64,000 bases of DNA from Rutidosis leptorrhynchoides (GCF_046630445.1 NC_092339.1:58682001-58746000), one strand, 5' to 3'; positions 43,169-56,890 are shown, counted from the first letter of the stretch. Numbers and translations: made by a program. Notes: a model not told the origin generated them from the letters alone.

Positions 43169-46100
43169 GTGTCTAGTGAATTTTGCACTTTATTCACTGA
43201 AAAGCCTCAACCCTTAGAAACTAAACGATTAGTAGAAGTAGCCAATGGAAAAATCATGCAAGTCGATAAAATCTATAAAAACTGCAACTTAATCTTAGCC
43301 AACAAGGAATTTAAGATAGACCTTTTGTCGGTCGAACTAGGAAGTTTTGACGTTGTAGTCGGAATGGATAGGTTACGTCCATCACTTGCTGCTATCATGT
43401 ATTACGATAAAACTGTTCATGTTCCATTGGGAAATGGAGAGACTCTCATCATTCAAGGTGAAAAGAGTGGTTCCAATCTCAATATCATCTCCTGTATTAA
43501 AACTCGCAAATACCTTATGAAAGGTTATCCAGCTATTCTAGCTCACGTTACAATGATTGAATCGAAAGAGAAGCGTATTGAAGATGTACCTGTGGTTAAA
43601 GACTTTCCCGATGTGTTTCCCGAAGATCTTCCTGGTCTTCCACCTCCTCGACAAGTTAAATTTCAAATTGATTTAGCTCCCGGTGCTGCTCCTATTGCTA
43701 AAGCACCATACCGTTTAGCACCTTCCGAAATGAAGGAACTTTCCAACCAGCTCCAAGAACTATTGGATAAAGGTTTCATTCGTCCAAGCTCGTCCCCATG
43801 GGGAGCTCCTATTCTATTTGTTAAAAAGAAGGATGGTACGTTAAGGATGTGCATTAATTACCGCAAACTTAACAAGCTTACTATCAAGAACCGTTATCCG
43901 TTGCCACGTATTAATGATCTATTCGACCAACTTCAAGGGTCAAGTGTTTATTAAAAGATTTATTTAAGGTCCGGATATCACCAACTTAGAGTCAAGGAAT
44001 CCGATATTCCTAAGACTGATTTTTGCACTCGTTATGGGCACTATGAATTCTGTGTCATGCCTTTTGGTTTGACCAATGCTCCTGCCATTTTCATGGATCT
44101 CATGAACCGTGTCTGCAAACCTTATCTCGATAAATTCTTCATTGTTTTCATTGATGACATTTTGATCTACTCCAAGAGTGAGAAGGAACATGAGCAACAT
44201 CTGCGCGTGATTCTTGAACTCTTACGAAAGGAACAACTCTATGCTAAGTTTTCTAAGTGCGAGTTTTGGCTCAAAACCGTACAATTCCTAGGACATGTTA
44301 TTGATAGTAATGGAATACATGTCGATCCAGCTAAGATTACCGCTATCCAGAACTGGGAGATACCAAAGACTACGAAGCATATTCGCCAATTTTTGGGACT
44401 TGCCGGTTACTATCGGAGATTTATAAAGGATTTTTCACTTCTTGCTAAACCTCTTACGAAGCTAACACAAAAAGGGAAGAAATTTGAGTGGTCCGAAGAA
44501 CAGGAATCTGCTTTCAAGATTCTGAAGGAGAAGTTGACCACAGCCCCGATTCTATCTTTACCTGAAGGTACTGACGATTTTGTTATTTACTGCGATGCCT
44601 CAAAGCAAGGCTTTGGTTGTGTCTTAATGCAACGTGAAAAGGTTATTGCCTACGTATCTAGACAGTTGAAGAAACACGAGGAGAACTATACCACACACGA
44701 CCTTGAGTTAGGTGCCGTGGTATTTGCATTAAAGATATGGAGACATTATCTATATGGTACCCAGTTTACAGTGTACACTGACCATAAAAGTCTTCGACAC
44801 ATCTTTGATCAAAAACAGCTGAATATGAGGCAAAGCCGATGGCTCGAGTTATTGAATGATTATGACTGTAAGATGGAATATCATCCTGGCAAGGTAAACG
44901 TAGTTGTCGATGCCCTTAGTCGAAAAGACGATGTTAAACGTGTTCGTGCCTTAAACCTGAAAATCAAATCAAATCTTATATCACGAATCTGCGAAGCTCA
45001 ACTGGAAGCTATTAAACCAACACTTATCGAAGATGAAGGACCTATCGGTTTCGAGAACCAACTCCAAGTAAAAGCTAATGGTACACGGTACTTTGGCAAC
45101 AGAATTTGGGTTCCTCGCTTCGGTAATCTCCGTAAACTAGTCTTGGATGAAGCGCATAAGACTAGGTATTCTATTCATCCGGATTCCAGTAAGATGTACC
45201 ACGATGTGAAGGAATTCTACTGGTGGCCTAACATGAAAGCCGACATTGCTACTTACGTTAGTAAGTGTCTCACTTGTTTGAAAGTCAAGGCTAAACATCA
45301 AAAGCCTTCTGGTCTGTTGACACAACCCGATATTCCGCAGTGGAAGTGGGAATGTATCGCTATGGACTTTATTACTAAATTGCCCAAGACTTCTAGTGGC
45401 AATGATACTATATGGGTCATAGTAGATGTCTTACTAAATCTGCTCATTTCTTACCGATCAAGGAGACCGACAAGATGGAGAGATTGTCACAACTGTATAT
45501 CAAAGAAATTGTCTCTCGTCATGGTGTTCCTATATCAATCATATCCGATCGCGACAGTAGATTCACTTCCAGATTCTGGAAATCCTTACAAACTGCTCTT
45601 GGAACTCAACTCGACATGAGTACTGCTTATCATCTGCAAACCGATGGTCAAAGTGAACGAACGATTCAAACATTGGAAGATATGCTTCGCGCTTGTGTTA
45701 TCGACTTCGGCAAAGGCTGGGATAGACATTTGCCTTTGGTTGAATTCTCTTACAATAATAGTTACCACTCAAGTATTAAGGCTGCACCTTTTGAGGCCTT
45801 ATACGGACGAAAATGTAGATCCCCACTGTGCTGGGATGAATTAGAGGACAGACAGTTAACTGGTCCTGAAATCATACACGAGACAACCGAAAAGATAGTT
45901 CAGATTAAGAAACGAATAGAAACTGCCCGCAGCCGACAGAAGAGCTATGCTAATAAAGGTCGGAAAGATTTGGAATTCCAAGTTGGTGACAAAGTCATGT
46001 TGAAAGTATCCCCTTGGAAAGGCGTCGTTCGTTTTGGTAAACGAAGCAAACTAAGTCCGCATTTTGTTGGACCCTTCAAGATTACTGAAAGGATCGGACC

Positions 46101-46428
46101 CGTGGCTTATTGATTAGAATTACCTGCTGAACATAGCAGCGTACACGACGTATTTCATGTCTCGAATCTTAAAACGTGTCTCGCTGATGACACTCTCGTT
46201 ATTCCTTTGGATGACATTCGCATTGATGATAAAATGCACTTCATAGAGGAACCCGTAGAAGTCATGGACCGATCTACTAAACGCTTAAAACAAAGCACCA
46301 TACATATTGTTAAGATCCGTTGGAATTCACGACGTGGCCCCGAGTATACCCGGGAACGTGAAGACCAAATGAAACAGAAATATCCTCATCCCTTCTCAAC
46401 CGCTGATGAATCCGAGAAGTCTACCTAA
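43169..46428 (+). pseudogene. pol of Tekay-like element 2 (partial PR, RT, RH, INT, chromodomain-like tail)
   Basis: Starts within protease ([12 protein letters not shown] present, the DSG active-site part absent). [16 protein letters not shown], then [14 protein letters not shown] (about 44143-44184). RNase [28 protein letters not shown]. Integrase: HxxH/CxxC zinc region (about 45166-45285), [34 protein letters not shown]-terminal chromodomain-like IRIDDKMHFIEEPVEVMD, then VKIRWNSRRGPEY. Breaks: in-frame stop at 43952-43954, a one-base deletion near 45427 (frame change to 45412-46113), and an in-frame stop at 46111-46113. Otherwise the frame runs to 46428. It is better preserved than the pol of element 1. 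Confidence 0.92.
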
Positions 46429-46452
46429 AACTTCGGGACGAAGTTTTTATTA

Positions 46453-46464
46453 ACGGGGAGGTAC
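46453..46464 (+). other. polypurine tract of Tekay-like element 2
   Basis: AACGGGGAGGTAC before the LTR start TGTAAC at 46465. The region TTCGGGACGAAG ... TTAACGGGGAGGTAC also occurs, in variant form, before the F1 3' LTRs. Confidence 0.85.
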
Positions 46465-48584
46465 TGTAACAACCCTCACTTTTTGACTTCTAAATTTACT
46501 GAATTAACCCTAGGGTTATCTGTCTGACTATATGTATTAAGGGTTGTTATATACAATTAAATATTGACCGAGTAGTAATTTTTAGTCAACAATGTACGCT
46601 TAAATAAATAATATATTATTAATTTATATAATTTGACATAATTTAACTAAGTATATAAACTTTGTATCACTTTTATTATTTAGTTAATGTATTATATATT
46701 TAACTATATAATAAATCCAATTATATATAAATGTAATAATATTTACAAACTTACTAAAACTATAGTTTAATAATTAAAATGATAATTATTATTAAAAATA
46801 CAAAATACCGAATTATTTATTATTTTTATATAAAATTTGTATTTATTAAAAAAAAATATTATTGACAAATACTCTTGGAAAAGCACTAAATCAATTTGTT
46901 TATTTATATATAAAAAAAAGAAATCCTTAAAATAAATGAATTAAAAAAAAAAAAAAATAAATAAATAAATTACTTTTTAATTAAAAATTATAATGGAAAA
47001 ACTACTTTTATTATTTTATTTTGTGCATTATCCCATGACCTAACATTTAATACTTTTGAATTTTAAAATCTCATTAAAAATTAAAATATTTCTTTTTCTT
47101 TTAATTATTTTATTCTTTTTACCTAATTTTTTCAAGTATAAATACCCCTCATTTCTCAATCAAACTCACACCAAAATTTCTCTCATTCTCTCTTTGAAGA
47201 ATTACTACTAGTAAGTATTCTTTTCTTACTTTTTATTTTTACTTTTTACTTTTACTTTTTTACTTTTTACTTTTTACTTCAGTTATTATTTTTACCGAAA
47301 CATGTAAATAATGTTATAAATTATATGCAATTAAAAATAAAATAAATAACATGTATACACTATTACTATTACTAGCACCTATAACCTACTACTTATATTG
47401 TAACATAAAAAAATTTTGGGATATGTATTAGAGATGTATAGATCTTCGAACTTTCTTGACGAATGGTTTCTACGAGATTCTAGGCAGAGGGTTTGGATTT
47501 CCGATTTAAAGGGTCCTATAGCTCAAGCCCCTAGATCTGAATTGGCCATTCGAAGGGAAAGGGGTGATTGGAAGCTTATCTAATACGACAAGTATCCTAA
47601 AATGGAAAACACTCTTTAAGTAGAAACTCTCTAGTCATAGAAACTTACTAGAATAAGGAACCTACTAAAATAAGAAACTTTCTAAAAATGGAAACTTTCT
47701 AAAAGTAGAAACTTACTAGGAATAGAAACTTAGTTAAACAAACTATACTTAAACACATACTTAAACTTAAACATGGGCAAAACACTTAACTACTCTTAAA
47801 TGTCAATAGGTTGACTTTCCTGCTCACTCGTTCAACTCTCTATTCCGAGGAATAAACCTTTCTCTACTTACTAAGGTGAATTCATAGCCCCTCTTTATTG
47901 CTAGCAAACTTACTTACTTTACTTGGGGTGAGACACATGCTGTTTTTACTTTTTACAACTTAGACACAAGTACCAAACTGTTAAACTATGCTATACCCGG
48001 CTATGTCCGACTAAGTCCCTATAGTGATATTTTTAATTGCTGCTGCATGCTTAATTATTGGGGGTAGGCCTATCGGGAGTAACGTCCCTGATACATTTGA
48101 CTAAGTCTTTGTATTACTTGATAATGATTAAACCGACAAGGACAGACACAACTTGTCATGGGACAAACTTGAACGTTTATTCTAAATATCACGCTTTGGC
48201 ATAACTTTTTGATCCTGCGGAAGATCAACTTTACAAACTAAATCTTGTGGTCTAAAACAACGACAAACTTTTTGTTGAACCTATGAACTTCACTCAACCT
48301 TTTTGGTTGACACTTTAGCATGTTTTGTCTCAGGTGCTGTTTGATTCAAGCTCTTATACTTACTGCTTATGTGATGCTACTTGGACATAGGACCAAGAGA
48401 TTATCGCATTTATTATTATTGCATTTAAACATTTACTTTACTCCTTTGTAACGACATTTCATTTTCCGCTGCGTACTCCATAAAGTTTAACTTTCTCATT
48501 TAGTATTGTTCTCGTTATTATAATATGTTGGTATATTTTGATATTAAGTCACATTTCGCCCAGGCCCTAACTGGGGGTGTGATA
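46465..48584 (+). repeat. 3' LTR of Tekay-like element 2
   Basis: 2120 bp; holds the TR-GAG-like block at 47494-47554 and the F1-like block near 48294-48340. Confidence 0.92.
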
Positions 48585-51500
48585 GCCTCGGATTCACGAA
48601 CCTATATTAATTATATATATTTATATGTTGATCAAAATATTTCTAACAATTTAGGTCAAGTCATAGTGTACCACAATCCTAATGCTCAAGACTAATATGC
48701 AAAAGTCAACAAAAGTCAATTTGATTAAAAAAAATGATTTCTAAATTTTATACATGATCATTATATAGTTTAAATATCGTCGTTTTATATTTTTAAAAGA
48801 TTTTATTAGAGTAAATAATATAATTTATTTATTATAATAAAAATATATTTTTATATATCTTAAGTAATAAAATTTATAAAGTTCATTTAATATAATAAAA
48901 TATTATGATAGGTGTTATTAAGGTAATTATCTTATTTGTGTTACATATTTATTTGATAAAATAACATTGATAATAATAATAAGTAAAAGTTGTATTATTT
49001 TGTAGTAATAATTATTATTATCCTATTAATAAAAATATTAATTTTTATATTTACTAAAAATGATATTATGATAAAATGATAATCCTAATTCATGATATTA
49101 ATGAAATTTATATTAACAATGACATTCCTATTAAAAATAATAACTTTTGTAAAAATGATATTTTTAATATTAATAATAGTTTTAATAATAATAGTGATAC
49201 AAATAATGAAAAACGATAATTTTATCTAAATCAATGTCTTTCAATATTTTAAATTTCATCATGATACTCATACTCATTATTTCCTAATTGATTTGTTAGT
49301 AGCTTTTAAATCGTCTTTTATATCACATTCATTTTAATGATAATAATAGTAGTTATAATAATTAAGTGTTACTTAATATTATAATACTAATAATATTAAT
49401 TGTTATGATAATGATATTACTAATAACTATTGTAATGACTAATAATAATAATAATACTAATTATAACTTTAACAATAGTAATAATAATAAAAATAACAAT
49501 TTTTAATGATAATATTTTTATATTGATAATAATAATAATAATAATTTGATAAAAACTAGAACGATGATAATAACGACGATGATAATAATCATTTTCAATA
49601 ATAATATCAAAAGTTCAATTAACTATAACTTCTAATCCGTTCATCGAATCCATTCGACCTCTAAAGGAAAAGTTCTTAATTTTTCGCTAGCTTTTCAAGG
49701 ACATACATATCTTATACCTTATCTCAATCACAGGTGTAACTAATTCAAGATTCAAATAACCTATCTAAGGGCAATATCAAAAATACAAGCATGCATAATC
49801 CTATATTCTCGAGCACTAGTCAGGGATACACTATTAGTATGTAAAAATTTATTTACGAGTACTCATGTATCAATATTGAGATTCAATATTGCAGGAAAGG
49901 TACGTAAACGCAACGGAGATGAAAATCACTAGATTGACCTCGCGAGCCTACCCATGAACATTACTCATCACCTCCATAGCTATAACCCATAATTTCCTTA
50001 ACCCTATCCTACTCGCAAAACTTTTCTTGAAATGACCCGCTCATGACCTCGTCGTAGTATTTTATGTATATTAATACTAATAATAATACTTCTAGTGATA
50101 ATAATTAGATTAATAAAAATATTAATCTTAATAATAATATTTATAATATAAATATATGTGTATATATCGTGAGAGAGAGATAAAGAGTGAAAACTGGAAC
50201 TTTGATTGAGTTGATTTTATAGATATTATTCGTACGTATGATCAAATACTGGAACATGGTTTTGGAACGTGGTTTTTCCAACGTAGTCTTTATTATTAGT
50301 TAATATTATATATAAATTAATATTTAATCTATATAATAATTTATATATTATATTATATTTACGTGCATGGTAAAAATGTAATTTTTACTCAAATGACTAG
50401 TACGTTGTCACTCGACTCATGTACCACTTTCGGTTTTTCGGGCGCTCGTTCATACGTTTAAATAACTAGCCTTTTACGTTATGGGACGTGTACCCTTATC
50501 ATTAATTTGACTTACTTATCAAAAAATTACCTTATAATAAATGTAACTTATAAAATTGAGCGTTGTGGTCATTTGCTTTTATAAATCAGTGACTCGTTGT
50601 TTATCAAAATATATTATTTTAAATCAGAATGTCTTATGACTAAGTTAAAATATATATATATATATTTATTTAGAATTGTAAATTTGTACATAATAAATAT
50701 ATTTAAAATATTTTTAACTAATGATATATTATTTAGTTTTTCAAAATCAAATATTTTTCAAAGTTCATTTTATTTAACTCGTTTTTAAACAATAGTAGTT
50801 ATTTTACCAAATAATGTTTTTAATATGAAAACTAAATAATTGATTTATCAAGGGACACGAGTTAATCAAAGTAAAGCACACTTTTGAAGTTTAAATGAGA
50901 ATGTTTACTAATTTTTTTTTTTGACTAACTCTCATTAGCGACACTTTGTTCTTATTTGTAGAGTCACTTTACCCATTTCCGAATAGGGTTAAAAAGAATA
51001 GATTTCTCAAATCATAGTGGACCTCTCAACAGAGACTCGTAATCATAATTCAGTGTAACTATTAAATCAATCATTTGATAACATCTTCTAATTCCATCGA
51101 TAATTATTAAACAAATATATTCATGTACGGTATTACTTATTTAAACACTTTATCAATGTGTCAAGTTATAATATATAAACATATAGATATATAGTCATAT
51201 CTGTTCATATAATGGTTCGTGAATCATTGGAATTTGGTCGATGTTAAAATGAATGTATAACCATGATTTAAAATTCTTGAGACTTAACTTAACAAACTTT
51301 GCTTATCGTGTCAGAATAATATAAAGATTAAAGTTTAAATTTGGTCGGAAATTTCCGGGTCATCACAGTATCTACCAGTTAAAGAAATTTCGTCCCGAAA
51401 TTTGAGTGGGGTGGTTATGACTAATCATAAAAATGTTTTTATAACGAATATGAGTTGATATATAGAGTTTTATCATTATTGAGTAATATAGATAAAACGA

Positions 51501-51791
51501 TTCGATTATTTAAAGAGTACGAGTGAAGTTTTCTCAAAAAGATTGGAATGAGAAATAGAGTTTCGTCTTAACTTTCGACGTGATATTGGTTGAATTTCGA
51601 AATTCAAGGGATTTAAAGAAAATCTTCGAAATCTAAAATATTTGATTCTTCGGCGAATCGGGAAATTAGGATTCTCTAATTAAATGCGGAGATCTGCATT
51701 GATTTCACTATCAAATATTTCTATATAAATTAACTTCTTCCGTTTCGTATCTTTTACCATTCCTATACTTAATTTCCAAATTCAAAGGATT

Positions 51792-51971
51792 ATGAAAATG
51801 CTTAATCTAGTTCTAACCCTTGTCCTTATTCTTACTATCGCAACAATCATTTTACTTTTCCAACTTCCACCAGAGGAATCTGCTTATTTCTACTTTGCCC
51901 TTGGGGTTATAGTACTTATAATTCTCCCGTGTCTTTATGTTGCGATAAACATTGATATACACGGTTTGTAA
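51792..51971 (+). CDS. antisense ORF A, copy 1: small two-segment hydrophobic protein, 59 aa
   Basis: ATG 51792-51794 (a second in-frame ATG at 51798), TAA 51969-51971. It lies on the strand opposite to the retroelement, in the interior about 425 bp from the 3' LTR. Residues 4-23 and 34-51 are strongly hydrophobic (VLTLVLILTIATIILLF; FALGVIVLIILPCLY), joined by QLPPEES, with a short tail ending DIHGL. The F1 element 4 copy (57375-57548) has 43 of 57 residues identical and no indel. I recognise no known family. It is too short to trust alone; the case rests on conservation between the copies. Confidence 0.45.
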   Translation: MKMLNLVLTLVLILTIATIILLFQLPPEESAYFYFALGVIVLIILPCLYVAINIDIHGL

Positions 51972-51979
51972 TTTATGGG

Positions 51980-52219
51980 TTGTTATCGGGCTTATATCCC
52001 CATTTATATTTTAATGTCTCTATTTCTATTTCCTATAATCATTGTCATTCACAGTTAATACTCCCTCCTATTTGCCGCGATTTATACTCTAATTTCTATC
52101 TCGGAGCTTTGTCCCTCCGTTTCTTCTTCTTGCGATTAGGCATCTCTCGTAATGGTCCAGAATTCGCAGATATAAGTTTCAGAGTGAACATTGTTAATGT
52201 TCTAAGAAGAGAATGGTAA
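51980..52219 (+). CDS. antisense ORF B, copy 1
   Basis: Open frame directly after ORF A, with no good ATG at its start. The last ~53 residues (from PPICRDLYSNFY through LSLRFFFLRLGIS to NGPEFADISFRVNIVNVLR, then REW) are about 84% identical to 57637-57801 and end at the same stop position. Function unknown; it may be an exon or a relic. Confidence 0.3.
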   Translation: MLSGLYPHLYFNVSISISYNHCHSQLILPPICRDLYSNFYLGALSLRFFFLRLGISRNGPEFADISFRVNIVNVLRREW

Positions 52220-52781
52220 TGGCACGATTTTGATTTGTTAAATTACCAGAATACCCTCGAAAAGACCGAATCATCAAGAAATATTTTCTTGATATTTTAG
52301 AGGTTTAAATAGAATACAAGAGTCGTGTAACATGGTACATGATGACGTTAGAGTCTGTGAATCATCACGTTTTATTAGAAACTCAACATGACTTACTGTA
52401 ATATAATCACGTTGATCAAGTGTCATTATATTATACTAACTCATGCTTCAGTTCCCAACACTACTTCAAAAACATTCACATTTTAAGTTCAAAGGTTCGC
52501 AGAATATAGAAACTAAAACAGTTTCCTTTTATGATATAATACGGATAGTGCAGAGAGATAATTAATATTGGACGAGAATATTTATGAAGATATCTTCAGA
52601 AATATTGAGGATATTAATAAAGAAAGGTACGATGATATCTTAGGATTTCAGAATCAAATTGTGATGAAGAAATTCATTCATAATTCAAAATTGAATTTTA
52701 AAGAAAATTAGAAACTAGAGTAGTTTCCTTTATGATGTAACATAGATAGCAGGAAGGGATAAATAAATTTTGGACAAGAAT

Positions 52782-52961
52782 TGTAAGACCCGAATATTTT
52801 CCTTGTACATATGCGTAATTAAGTTACTTGTATAGTGGGGGTTTTGTTGTATAAATTAAAAGGGAAAAGGATTCTGGCCAGGCCATCTGCGCGCCACGCA
52901 GGCCAGTGGCGCGCCGCGCCAAAAGCTGCTGACAGCTCATCTTTCTTTTTAATTAATTATG
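52782..52961 (+). mobile_element. LTR start of family F3, truncated
   Basis: Starts TGTAAGACCCGAATATTTTC and contains GC-rich near-palindromic TGGCGCGCCGCGCCA (52907-52921) in an AT-rich context. It is cut at 52962 by F1 element 4. Confidence 0.5.
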
Positions 52962-54500
52962 TGAAAGGACCCGTCCTAATCCATCGGGACGAAGTCCATA
53001 TCGATTATAAACGATTCACAACAGTTGATTACATCGCGAGGTACTTGACCTCTATATGATACATTTTACAAACATTGCATTCGTTTTTGAAAAGACAATC
53101 TTTCATTACATCAAAAGTTGACGGCGTGCATACCATTTTATAATATATCCAACTATAATTGACTTAATAATAATATTGATAAACTCAACGACTCGAATGC
53201 AACGTCTTTTGAAATATGCCATGAATGACTCCAAGTAATGTCTCTAATATGAGCAAATGCACAGCGGAAGATTTTTTTCGTACCTGAGAATGAACATGCT
53301 TTAAAGTGTCAACCAAAAGGTTGGTGAGTTCATTAGTTTATCATAAATCATCATTTCATAATTTTTAATAGACCACAAGATTTCATATTTCCATTTCTCA
53401 TAAACATACGTCCCATGCATAGAGACAAAAATATCATTCATATAGATTGAACACCTGGTAACCGACATTCACAATATACATATAAGAATATCCCCATCAT
53501 TCCGGGATCCTCCATCGGACATGATATAAATTTCGAAGTACTAAAGCATCCGATACTTTGGATGGGGCTTGTTGGGCCCGATAGATCTATCTTTAGGATT
53601 CGCGTCAATTAGGGTGTCTGTTCCCTAATTCTTAGATTACCAGACTTAATAAAAAGGGGCATATTCGATTTCGATAATTTAACCATAGAATGTAGTTTCG
53701 ATTACTTGTGTCTATTTCGTAAAACATTTATAAAAGCAACGCATGTATTCTCAGTTCCAAAAATATATATTGCAAAAGCATTTAAAAAGGGATTAATGAA
53801 ACTCACGCATATAATTATTGTAAAACAGTTATTAAAGCATTGCATGTATTCTCAGCTCAAAAATATAATGAGTAAAAGGGAGCAAATGAAACTCACCTAA
53901 TATATTTTGTAGTAAAAATACATAGAACGACATTGGACAATTATAGTGTTGGCCTCGGATTCACGAACCTATATCAGGTATTTATATTAATACATATATA
54001 TGAACTCAATTAAGTTTATATATGTCTTATAATGTAATAATATTAATATCTTTATATATAATGATATTAATACTAATAACTTGTTATAATAATTATATAA
54101 TATATAATTTAATTAATGTTATATCAATGTAAATAATATTATATTAGTTAATATATCAAAAACCTAATATTATGTAACATTCGTATATTTATGATATATG
54201 CAATAAGTATATTTTTATATAGATATCTTTTGTTTGTAAAAATACTAATTTTAATAATAATACTATAGTAATGATAATAATAATAGTAAAAATGATAAAA
54301 ATAGTAGTAATACTTATAATGTTAATAATAATAATGATAATAAAAATAGTACTTGATTACGTTTTAGGATTACAACTTATAACATTTTTTTTCTTTTCAT
54401 GTCCATATAATAATAACGTCGCTCTTAATACATTATGTTTTAATTATATCATTAAGTGTAATCATAATCATATTCACCTTCATCTTACTATATCTTCTTT

Positions 54501-54589
<89 letters not shown>

Positions 54590-56890
54590 TGTATTGGAAA
54601 TAATATACCTAACGTAATTGAATTCGGCCCAAGTGGAATCAGGAATACGTACAGGCCCAATGTACATCAGTAAACACGGCCCAATTAATTAGACAAGATT
54701 CCAGTGCAAAAAAAAAATATGGTCAACAGGTTAAATTGTGCTCTATCTGTTGTCGGCTCCAAAAAACAGATCGAAGATAGCAGAAGCAACACGTCAGGAG
54801 GAAGATCCTGGTTCATGTGTTCTTCGATTCGTCAATCAAACAATCGATCAATATTTAGTAGACCATCGATTCATCATCACCATCGTTCGATGTCTTCCTC
54901 AGTCCTTAACATCATCGTTAATCGTCATCATCATTAATCGATCCTTCAATCAGTCAATCAATCGATTCAAGTAACTAATCGATTCAGTGATTGGTAATAT
55001 AGGTAATTGGTTCCTTGATACCCTTAATTTCTTCATTCGATTGTATCTATCTTGTTCTTTTAAATGAATAGAACTCGTGCAGCAATTTTATGGTTTCTAG
55101 ATTGGGTGTGTTCAAACAGGAACAGGAATTAACTGGTTGTAGTGTAATCATTCAGGAGTAACAGGTTCATCAATTTGTTCATCATTATTGTCTCTCATAA
55201 TCGATTATCGGTTGCAGGTTAGTAAGCAAGTAGATAATTAGCAGTAACATTGGTTTTGATTTGTTTGAAAGTAAGGGTAATTGATTTGAGGATTTATTGT
55301 GTAAATCTGTTGAAATGCTTTGATTTATAGCAAGAACATAAAAATCACGTATGGTCTTATGATTGTTTCTTGATGAGTGGTTCAACAAAATTGAATAATT
55401 CAATTGTAGTAAAAGTGGACTTTGTGGTCGATAGCAATAGTAGTAATTTACAGTGGTTCAAGGTTGTTTGCAGGGTATTGACTGAAGATGAGTTGGGTTT
55501 CGATGGTTTTTACAGATGATGTATTAGGGTGGCTCAACAGGTAATGAATCAAATACAACCTATTGTTACATATCAAGTTAGTTAATAAAGATTGAGTATG
55601 AAATATAATTTCAATTACCTCAGCAGTAGTATGAAGAAAACATGACTACTAGTTTTGCAGGTCAAGAATGATGGATGATGAAGGTCAAGAATGGTGGTGT
55701 TTTGATCAATGACCCAACAAAAAAAATTATAATAAGTAGAGTGGTGGTTACAGGCGATTGTTAAAGATGGTGTCGTGTAGGAAGTGAGCCAAGGGTGTCG
55801 TGATTGTTGAAACATAAATGGAAAAAGAAATCAAAAGTGGTTTACGGTTATGGTGAGGGTTTTAGGAGGATGATGGTGATTGTATGTATATATATCCATC
55901 TGCCGTATGTATTTATATTAATATAGAAGAAGATGGTGATTCATTGGAGTTGATCCAAGTGGTGGCAACTAGAGGATGGTGGTCATGGTGATTTGATCAA
56001 AAGAAGAAACAGAATTAAAATGGTAACGGTGGTTAAATGTGTTGATGGTTTATGCATTTGTTGTAGTAGCATGTATATGTATATATGATAACTATATATT
56101 ATGTTTGTGGACAGATTACAAAAGAAGAAAAAGATGGAATAGTTTTGCAAATTGTCCAAATCGAAAAGTTGTGTGTTATATGTGGAATCTATCTATATCA
56201 CTTTAATAAGAATAATATAATATTAGATAATAAAATTTTAATACTTATATATCACATAAGAGGTATCAAAAGTAAAATTAAAGTTGTTGATTAGGTGAGA
56301 TTTGACATAATGATCCCCGTAATATAAGGAATTTAAGTAAACTTGTGATTCATGTCAAGGCTGATCAATCCAATACATCATACTCTTATTACTATTAAAG
56401 TTTCATATATATTTTTTTTATATTGATTGTGATTATGAAATTGAACCCGTGAACCATATCTATCTGTGATTTATTTTAAACAATCATTGGTAATCAATAA
56501 TATTAATTAATAACTACTATTCATTTGTGATCCAATTATTCAGATGGTCATAATTATAAATTAGACTTTTAATCTAAATTTTGTGATTACGTCAATAAAT
56601 GTTACATATTTATAATGTTCGAAAACCATTAAGTTCTTGTTATACAACTGTATATAGATATACATTAGTTAATGTATTTCAAGTTATTATACATATACAT
56701 ATATTTGAATGTACATTTTTTTTATTTACAAATAGTTGTTCGTGAATCGTCGAGCATAGTCAATGGGTAATTGATTACATGAATTTTAATTCTAAAGTTT
56801 TCAAGACTAAACATTACAGACTTTTCTTATCATGTCGAATTTATATGAAGATTAAGTTTAAATTTGGTCGGAAATTCCCGGGTCATTACA
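52962..56890 (-). repeat. 3' LTR of F1 element 4 (3.93 kb)
   Basis: Minus strand starts TGTAATGACCCGGGAATTTCC at 56890 and ends GGACGGGTCCTTTCA at 52962. Contains an (AAT)n run (54504-54590), whose poly-Asn/poly-Leu frames are not genes, and the conserved CCAACCTTTTGGTTG hairpin near 53315. Confidence 0.9.

Larger units (their letters stand above)
40795..48584 (+). mobile_element. Ty3/gypsy Tekay-like element 2, complete ends, gag deleted
   Basis: LTRs 40795-42897 (2103 bp) and 46465-48584 (2120 bp), starting TGTAACAACCC and ending GGGTGTGATA. TSD GCTTC (40790-40794) and GCCTC (48585-48589), one mismatch. Primer site TGGTATCAGAGC 42901-42912. The interior is 3.57 kb instead of the 5-6 kb usual for Tekay: the gag and the N-terminal half of protease are missing. 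In the first ~440 bp the LTRs differ by 4 substitutions, so the insertion is recent. Confidence 0.93.
39909..51367 (-). repeat. 3' LTR of F1 element 3, split by Tekay-like element 2
   Basis: The LTR parts 39909-40794 and 48590-51367 (about 3.66 kb together) match the other F1 LTRs. They run from TGAAAGGACCC at the left to TCATCACA at 51367; on the minus strand this reads from TGTGATGACCCGG. The nested element and its TSD (GCTTC/GCCTC) fall within TTGGCCTCGGATTCACG, intact in the copy at 53950. Confidence 0.88.
51368..52781 (-). mobile_element. F1 element 3 interior, truncated
   Basis: Matches 56891 to about 58470 of F1 element 4 with many indels. Minus strand: polypurine-side block with TTTCGGGACGAAATTTC next to the LTR. 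No pol. It carries the antisense ORFs A and B. The interior is cut at 52782 by an F3 LTR. Confidence 0.8.
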
